A stretch of 27,887 nucleotides of DNA from CAZKRU01 sp964555235. Lineage in GTDB: Bacteria; Verrucomicrobiota; Verrucomicrobiia; Methylacidiphilales; CAMAQI01. Below are positions 23,280 through 27,887 of this stretch, piece after piece (within the stretch, counting starts at the first letter, position 1; each line of letters begins with the position of its first letter). The stretch spans positions 1 to 27,887 of the forward strand of contig CAZKRU010000059.1 of assembly GCA_964555235.1 (NCBI GenBank), written 5' to 3'. The notes under the pieces are model-generated. The model did no database searches, was not told where the DNA came from, and worked only from the letters and a program-made list of their open reading frames with translations. The position numbers and the translations under genes are program-made.

Positions 23280-23696
23280 TCACGAGGTCGGTTCAACACC
23301 CGGAGGAATAATCAACGGAATGATCTCACGGCGATGGCGGCGATAGATCCGAAAATCGCCATCGACGGTGATCACCGGTAATTTCGGATTCAGCTCGCTC
23401 ATGCGAATCAAGCAGAGATCCGCCAAGTCGGGCTGACGATCCGCATAACGCTCGGCCAAGTCAGCAAGCTCTGGTCGATGGCTCTCGAAATTAAAGTCGA
23501 GTCGCACCAGCCCGGTCTCCAGGAGTCGTAATACGAAACTGCTGCTCCTCAGATGAAATGCGGCTTCCGCCAACACCGCTTCACAAGTGATCAGAGGCTC
23601 ATGGACCTTTTCCGCCAACGCGTGCGCCCATGGAAAGTAAACGTCTCGACGGTTGGCAAAGGCGACCAGAAATCCGGTATCAGCGATCCCTCTCAT
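23280..23696 (-). CDS. PIN-domain toxin (VapC-like), module 1
   Basis: VapC toxins are Mg-dependent RNases that cut tRNA or rRNA when the antitoxin is lost. The 138-residue PIN domain shows the acidic set D6 (ADTG), E44 (with E39 close by), D90/D93 (QPDLADLCL) and D112/D114 (TVDGDF). Its start overlaps the antitoxin stop by 4 bp, the usual antitoxin-first order. The pattern suggests an active enzyme, but the RNA target cannot be read from sequence. It lies about 350 bp from serA and points toward it. Confidence 0.88.
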   Translation of the reverse strand: MRGIADTGFLVAFANRRDVYFPWAHALAEKVHEPLITCEAVLAEAAFHLRSSSFVLRLLETGLVRLDFNFESHRPELADLAERYADRQPDLADLCLIRMSELNPKLPVITVDGDFRIYRRHRREIIPLIIPPGVEPTS

Positions 23697-23908
23697 GCCT
23701 GAAACCCACGCTTGCGACTCAAACCAGGAACGCCCTCAACGCTGCCAGCGAGGTCGAGAAAAGGCTGACGCGCTTTCCGCGTTCGTGAGAACTCTAGCTG
23801 CTCCCTGACAATCTGTCCTTTAGGCAGCCCCGTCGCCCGGGATTCCTCCTCCAACCACTGATTCAATTCTTCCGGAAGTCGAATGGTAAGCGTGTTACTC
23901 ATATTCAT
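23693..23908 (-). CDS. Ribbon-helix-helix antitoxin, module 1
   Basis: The 71-residue protein begins with TLTIRLPEELNQWLEEES, a beta strand then helices typical of Arc/MetJ/CopG repressors, with TGLPKGQIVREQL as the second helix. The C-terminal half is basic and probably wraps the toxin. Such antitoxins bind DNA and repress their own operon. An in-frame ATG at 23902 is an alternative start. It is divergent from module 2 across an 82-bp gap. Confidence 0.85.
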   Translation of the reverse strand: MNMSNTLTIRLPEELNQWLEEESRATGLPKGQIVREQLEFSRTRKARQPFLDLAGSVEGVPGLSRKRGFQA

Positions 23909-23990
23909 TAAAGTAAGACAAATTACCCGTTAATGCAAGACAGCAATGAGATCGGTTTGACAATTAAGTAGGAATCACTACCTTTATAGT
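23909..23990. promoter_or_regulatory. Divergent control region of modules 1 and 2
   Basis: A TTGACA occurs at 23957-23962 on the plus strand, but no well-placed -10 follows; TATAGT at 23985-23990 is too close to ATG 23991. A short interrupted palindrome, GTAG-N6-CTAC (about 23968-23981), could be an antitoxin operator. I call the region, not exact sites. Confidence 0.3.
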
Positions 23991-24218
23991 ATGAATGCGA
24001 TTGTTTCCGAAAAAGGCCAAGTAACAATTCCCAAGGCAGTTCGTGAGGCCATGGGGATCGTACCGGGGGTAAAACTCTCCTTTATCGAGGAAGGCGGCAC
24101 TCTAACCGTACGAAAGGTTCTTGAACAAGATCCCGTCTCAAAATGGCGAGGCCGCGGAAAACTCCCCGAGGGAGAGTGCGTTGATGACTATTTACGAAAA
24201 ATCCGGGACGCAGGATGA
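23991..24218 (+). CDS. AbrB/MazE-fold antitoxin, module 2
   Basis: The 75-residue protein has the SpoVT-AbrB swapped-hairpin signature in its first 45 residues (EKGQVTIPKAVREAMGI, then a VKLSFIEEGGTLTV strand pair). The C-terminal half, with KWRGRGKLPEGECVDDYLRK, is the usual toxin-binding tail of VapB antitoxins of this type. It should bind its promoter DNA as a dimer and neutralise the PIN toxin that follows, whose ATG overlaps its stop by 4 bp. Confidence 0.9.
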   Translation: MNAIVSEKGQVTIPKAVREAMGIVPGVKLSFIEEGGTLTVRKVLEQDPVSKWRGRGKLPEGECVDDYLRKIRDAG

Positions 24219-24619
24219 TCACAGCATTAGATTCCAGTGTGATTCTCGATGTCATCACGAATGATCCGCAGTTCGCCGATCGATCGGAAGTGGCAATTCG
24301 AGAGGCCATCTCGCAAGGAGGGATTGTCATTGGGGAATGCGTCCTCGCAGAAATTGCTCCCGCGCTTCCGGGGGACTCTCTTTCAATGTTCCTTGCGGAT
24401 TGGAATATCGGATTCATTCCGTCCAGTAAAGAGGCGGCCATTGAGGCAGGTCGAATGTTCCACTCCTATCTTCTCAAACGAAATGAACCGCGCCGTGTCG
24501 TGCCTGATTTTTTAATCGGTTCACACGCAAAACATCATGCCGACCGATTGTTGGCGCGCGACCGAGGCTATTACCGCGATTATTTTCGACAGTTAAACGT
24601 GATCAATCCTTCGAGTTAA
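24215..24619 (+). CDS. PIN-domain toxin (VapC-like), module 2
   Basis: The 134-residue PIN domain has acidic residues D6 (ALDSSV), E46 (CVLAEIAPA, with E41 near), D98 (VVPDFLIG) and D116 (LARDRGYYRDYF). The pattern is complete, so RNase activity is expected. It overlaps the AbrB-type antitoxin start-to-stop (ATGA). The DFLIGSHA motif is typical of VapC toxins paired with AbrB-type antitoxins. Confidence 0.9.
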   Translation: MITALDSSVILDVITNDPQFADRSEVAIREAISQGGIVIGECVLAEIAPALPGDSLSMFLADWNIGFIPSSKEAAIEAGRMFHSYLLKRNEPRRVVPDFLIGSHAKHHADRLLARDRGYYRDYFRQLNVINPSS

Positions 24620-24713
24620 GTCCCGTTTTTATCGGACCTGCCCCCCCAACGAACCTTGCGTGACTGATATCGGGGTTTGTTTTGGCGGCAGTAGGAACTC
24701 GGAAGGCCATGGC

Positions 24714-24742
24714 TTGCAATGGATGAAAAAAGCGACTAATCT
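24714..24742 (+). promoter_or_regulatory. Promoter of module 3, implying a leaderless message
   Basis: TTGCAA (24714-24719) and TAATCT (24737-24742) are 17 nt apart. The -10 ends 6 nt before ATG 24749, so transcription should start at or next to the A of the start codon. No Shine-Dalgarno site fits in between. Confidence 0.5.
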
Positions 24743-24748
24743 AGAATC

Positions 24749-24967
24749 ATGAGTATGCTGGAAATGGCCGTAGAAGAACTAAAGTCGCTTCCTCCCAATA
24801 TGTTGGAGCAAGCGGCAGGATTCATTCATTCCCTCAAAACCACCAGCAGCATTGACCGCAAAGCGATTTTGGCAAGAACAGCAGGCACATTGACTCAAGA
24901 GGAAGCGGACGAATGGGAAAAGGCAATCCACGAGGATTGCGAGAAAGTCGATGCTCGTGACTGGTAA
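24749..24967 (+). CDS. DUF2281-like antitoxin, module 3
   Basis: The 72-residue protein begins with helices LEMAVEELKSLPPNMLEQAA and GFIHSLKT, the pattern of small antitoxins annotated DUF2281, and ends with a helical acidic tail. It overlaps the next toxin by 17 bp in another frame. It has no recognisable DNA-binding fold, so how the operon is regulated is unclear. Recognition is by pattern and position, less secure than for modules 1 and 2. Confidence 0.75.
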   Translation: MSMLEMAVEELKSLPPNMLEQAAGFIHSLKTTSSIDRKAILARTAGTLTQEEADEWEKAIHEDCEKVDARDW

Positions 24968-25349
24968 GGGGATCTTGCTCGATTCAACGGTTGTGATTCA
25001 TCACTTTCGCCAGAATAATACCATCACCCAAAAACTATTTGCCTGCGAACTTTTGTATTTGCCATCGGTTGTACTGGGTGAGCTTTATCATGGCGCGTAC
25101 AAATCCACCCAATCTCCAAAGAATCTGAAACTTCTCGCCGATTTCTTGCTTTTTCCAACGGTATTACCCGTGGACACGGCTACTGCCAATTATTATGGCC
25201 AAATCAAGGCGACACTGGCCAAAGCAGGAACTCTCATTCCTGAAAATGACATTTGGATTGCAGCACTCGCCAAAGAATATCAGTTGCCGATCGCCACTTG
25301 CGATCACCACTTCAATTTAGTTGCCGACGTAACGGTGTTGCAATGGTAA
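24951..25349 (+). CDS. PIN-domain toxin (VapC-like), module 3
   Basis: The 132-residue PIN domain has D11 (LLDSTV), E44 (LGELYHGAY), D100 (IPENDIWIAAL) and D118 (ATCDHHF), the complete acidic set. The LGELYHG and NDIWIAA motifs are classical VapC. It begins inside the antitoxin gene (17-bp overlap), with an alternative GTG at 24957. It is convergent with the large gene, with a 50-bp gap that has no hairpin I could see. Confidence 0.92.
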   Translation: MLVTGKGILLDSTVVIHHFRQNNTITQKLFACELLYLPSVVLGELYHGAYKSTQSPKNLKLLADFLLFPTVLPVDTATANYYGQIKATLAKAGTLIPENDIWIAALAKEYQLPIATCDHHFNLVADVTVLQW

Positions 25350-25399
25350 CCGCCACCCTCCGATCTTGGTAAGTTCACGCAGCCATTGCCCCAAGGCCC

Positions 25400-27887
25400 T
25401 CACTCCTCATCCATACTCAACGTATGAGAATTCTGAGCCGGACCATTCTTAAGCAATTCGTAAATCCGCGTGAAAGGAACAAAATAATAGCCGAGATTTC
25501 CCTTTGAGCGATACGTCCCCTTCGAAGAGTAGATTCCCTCCTCCGTAAAAAGAACCGAACCCTCACGATTTGAGATGAAATCATCACTACTGAAATTTCG
25601 ATCGTACTTTAAATTGATCAGTGTAGGAGCGAGTTGATTTTTTTGAAAAACCCAGACTCGATCCTGGTGGGGCCCATTTCGAAGATGAATTGAACTGATG
25701 TTTTCAAATATGAAAAGCTCTTCCCCGTTAAAATACATCGATGCCACCGATTCTTCAATCATACGTGCTGGTTGGGTCCATAAAAACGGAATTGAACTAT
25801 CATTGCTTGCTACCTTGAGCAGATTGCGCCATTTACCGCTCAAGGGGTTAAATGCAAAAACTTCGTGATTCGGTCGATAAAAAAGAATGCAGTCCTTCCC
25901 CTGGCAATTTCTTTTCGCCGTTCGGATCGGTGATTGTTTAACGATCTCATTGCTTGAAATATTAAAGTCGTAGAAAACATGTTCATCATCCGCATTGGAT
26001 TGATCGAGCCCCTTAATTGCGTAAAGAATCAGCGCGTTGTCATTCTTTTTAAAAATTCGCCAAATACTCTGAGGTCGGCAGTTATTCAGAGGACTTTCTG
26101 GACTTTTGGCATAGTTACTAAAAATCACTTTCTGCTCACCGGTCGAAAGGTTCAATGTCGAAAAAACACTTGCCGTAATATATTTCGGAGAAAGATGATG
26201 ACTCCAATTCGCCTCGCCGAGATACAAAATATCCTTGTCCAGCAATAGCGAGTCACAGGTGTTAAGATGAAGCTGATATTTTTTCCAGGATTGGCGCATC
26301 AAATCACAAATGTAGAGATCTTGGTGATACGCAAACGCGACCCGATCATCTGATAGCTCCAAAAAAGGGCTATCAAACAAAGAATCGGTACGTATCACCC
26401 CCTCATTGGGGATGATCAAAGGCTTGGGGGAATTCTGATCATTCAAGATCGAAATCTGAATGAAGTCCGCGTAAATATTGATCCCGTAATATTTCTTTCC
26501 GCTCGATACCGTACTGGCATTGATCAGCTTACTGCTCGGATTCGTATTTAAAGGAATAAAATTGTTCAGGAAAATTTCAGAAGTGGGAGTAGACGAATGA
26601 GCAGATCGCAGTTTTTCAGAATATTCCTTTAAGAAAGTGGCATCTTCATTCGTTTTTTTAACGTACGCCTCTGACAAAGACTTTACCGCGACAGCGGCCC
26701 GTTCAATTTCAGAAGAGGAATATTCTTCAAGATGAGAGGTTATTCGGTTAAACATCGCATAGGATGAAAAAGATACGGTGTTTGAAAAATATTCAACGAT
26801 TTTTAGATCGATCTTTTTTATGCGAAAATGCTCGCTCAAACAAGAGCCCGACTTTTGAGCCCATTTCCTCGCCATCAGCCCTTGAATGACTTCGCGATTA
26901 TCCCATATGAAACCGTTCAGCCTCTCCTCCTTTTGTGTTTTAGTTTGGGATTTTGAGAGATTACAGGAGATTCTTAGGCCAACAAATTGGAACTCAATAT
27001 CTTCCCGATTCATGAGCCAAGCCGAAAGGTCATTCCCGCACTGGATAGCATCCCCTACTTGAAGCTCTCCAGCCGGTGTATTGCTCCCCGCATTCGCCTT
27101 AGCTCGACTCGCGTAAGGATCAAAGGTCGGGGGCCTTGAAAAATCGGGGTTGTTCAATACGATCATTTTTTCCAAAACCCATATGAGGTGCGTAGGGGGG
27201 GATGTGTACCGGGACAAAACATCTTTGATACTCTTCAGAGCCTCCACAGGTGATTCGCTCAAATATCCGGCATAAACAAGTGAAATGACCTCTAAACGCG
27301 GCGATTTCGTATCGCGCCTCAGTTCTTTGTAGATTTTACGAACAAGCGTCAGGAGCTCCTGATACTTTTCCGGATCTTTTGTATTCAGTCGGTGGTAATG
27401 CCCATAGAACAACATAAACGCACCGACACCAAATGCTTCAATTTCAGCATTTTCATATCGGTCTGTTGACTGAATGATCTCGTCCAGATATTCCATGAGA
27501 CGAATGGTGGAAGGAAGAAGAGTCGCATGCTTTTCAGTCCGAGATAACGAGGAAATTTCCCACCAAGAATCCTCATGACAAATCTTCACTGGGAACGTTT
27601 CGAGGGAGTAGGCCCAAAGCTCCTCATTTTTAACTTCTTTCGTCCGAAGTCCCAGGGCCCATGCAGCAAGAAAACATTCGCGGCTTTGTTGATATAAGCC
27701 GACTTTACGATCCGAAAGCCCTTCCGCAAAGAGACGCTTCGCTTCATCTTCAGCACCGTAGGATTTGTACTGGATTTTGGATTGAGTGAGCTTCGGGAGA
27801 AGCTCTTTAACCGCTTGTTCGACTAATTTTACGATCTGAGACCTCTGCAAAAGTGGTGAAGTGGCGTGAAAAATGCTTGAGGAAGAG
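25400..27887 (-). CDS. Very large unrecognised protein, open at right edge
   Basis: I do not recognise this family. The frame has no stop up to base 27887, so the N-terminus may lie outside the window; within it the first possible start is a TTG at 27848-27850 with no Shine-Dalgarno site (816 residues from there). The first ~260 residues are helical and TPR-like (AKRLFAEGLSDRKVGLYQQS, FLAAWALGL). Residues about 260-450 are mixed. The C-terminal ~370 residues read like beta-propeller blades: short strands with polar turns such as FNPLSGKWRNLLKV, STLNLSTGEQKVIF and YDFNISSNEIV. There is no signal peptide or TM helix in view. It looks more AT-rich than its neighbours. The layout suggests a scaffold or sensor. 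Confidence 0.6.
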   Translation of the reverse strand, partial: SSSSIFHATSPLLQRSQIVKLVEQAVKELLPKLTQSKIQYKSYGAEDEAKRLFAEGLSDRKVGLYQQSRECFLAAWALGLRTKEVKNEELWAYSLETFPVKICHEDSWWEISSLSRTEKHATLLPSTIRLMEYLDEIIQSTDRYENAEIEAFGVGAFMLFYGHYHRLNTKDPEKYQELLTLVRKIYKELRRDTKSPRLEVISLVYAGYLSESPVEALKSIKDVLSRYTSPPTHLIWVLEKMIVLNNPDFSRPPTFDPYASRAKANAGSNTPAGELQVGDAIQCGNDLSAWLMNREDIEFQFVGLRISCNLSKSQTKTQKEERLNGFIWDNREVIQGLMARKWAQKSGSCLSEHFRIKKIDLKIVEYFSNTVSFSSYAMFNRITSHLEEYSSSEIERAAVAVKSLSEAYVKKTNEDATFLKEYSEKLRSAHSSTPTSEIFLNNFIPLNTNPSSKLINASTVSSGKKYYGINIYADFIQISILNDQNSPKPLIIPNEGVIRTDSLFDSPFLELSDDRVAFAYHQDLYICDLMRQSWKKYQLHLNTCDSLLLDKDILYLGEANWSHHLSPKYITASVFSTLNLSTGEQKVIFSNYAKSPESPLNNCRPQSIWRIFKKNDNALILYAIKGLDQSNADDEHVFYDFNISSNEIVKQSPIRTAKRNCQGKDCILFYRPNHEVFAFNPLSGKWRNLLKVASNDSSIPFLWTQPARMIEESVASMYFNGEELFIFENISSIHLRNGPHQDRVWVFQKNQLAPTLINLKYDRNFSSDDFISNREGSVLFTEEGIYSSKGTYRSKGNLGYYFVPFTRIYELLKNGPAQNSHTLSMDEE

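Noticed and set aside
23104..23346. Plus-strand 80-codon frame near the first PIN toxin
   Set aside because: It overlaps the toxin gene antisense and a degenerate repeat, and shows no domain pattern.

Overview
The window looks like chromosome from a Gram-negative (diderm) bacterium. It has an LptF/LptG-type lipopolysaccharide permease, a TonB-like protein, a lipoprotein, peptidoglycan enzymes and signal peptides. Base composition is near 50% GC by eye. Gene content (C4 zinc-ribbon coiled-coil protein, single-domain HisB, long SerA, YddA-type ABC protein, LarA beside an FGGY kinase) and the degenerate intergenic repeats fit the PVC group, possibly Verrucomicrobiota or a relative. That placement is an inference, because no rRNA or other phylogenetic marker is present. 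I saw no rRNA, tRNA or CRISPR array.

Left arm (1-7493, all minus strand): a tightly packed run read right to left: LarA-family enzyme, FGGY (gluconokinase-like) kinase, PanC, N-acetylmuramoyl-L-alanine amidase, MurI, LptF/LptG permease, and a TonB-like protein cut by the window edge. Several junctions are 4-bp stop/start overlaps, so a single polycistron is likely. It mixes hydroxy-acid/sugar-acid metabolism, pantothenate synthesis and envelope building. Just upstream on the same strand are a single-domain response regulator (7540-7953) and a secreted protein of unknown function with a TTG start (7988-9397).

Middle (9398-17747): a lipoprotein, a C4 zinc-ribbon coiled-coil protein, a CbpA-type J-protein, two overlapping small membrane proteins that may be paralogues, a membrane-anchored glucosaminidase, one divergent plus-strand TPR protein, and CysS. 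The gaps carry a dispersed inverted-repeat family. One copy is interrupted by a ~205-bp MITE-like element with ~17-bp terminal inverted repeats and a 5-6-bp target duplication; a second copy at 13303-13383 is the matching empty site. A second, degenerate repeat family (GTG/GCG-rich, roughly 9-nt rhythm) recurs in at least five gaps.

Right arm (17748-22932, minus): serA-hisD-hisB-ABC transporter, an overlapping or near-touching amino-acid biosynthesis operon ending in a fused membrane/ATPase exporter.

Accessory end (23280-27887): three PIN-toxin toxin-antitoxin modules in 2.1 kb, each with a different antitoxin fold (ribbon-helix-helix, AbrB/MazE, DUF2281-like), followed by a very large unrecognised protein on the minus strand that is still open at the right edge. 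This region and the MITE are the most likely places for recently acquired or undescribed material.
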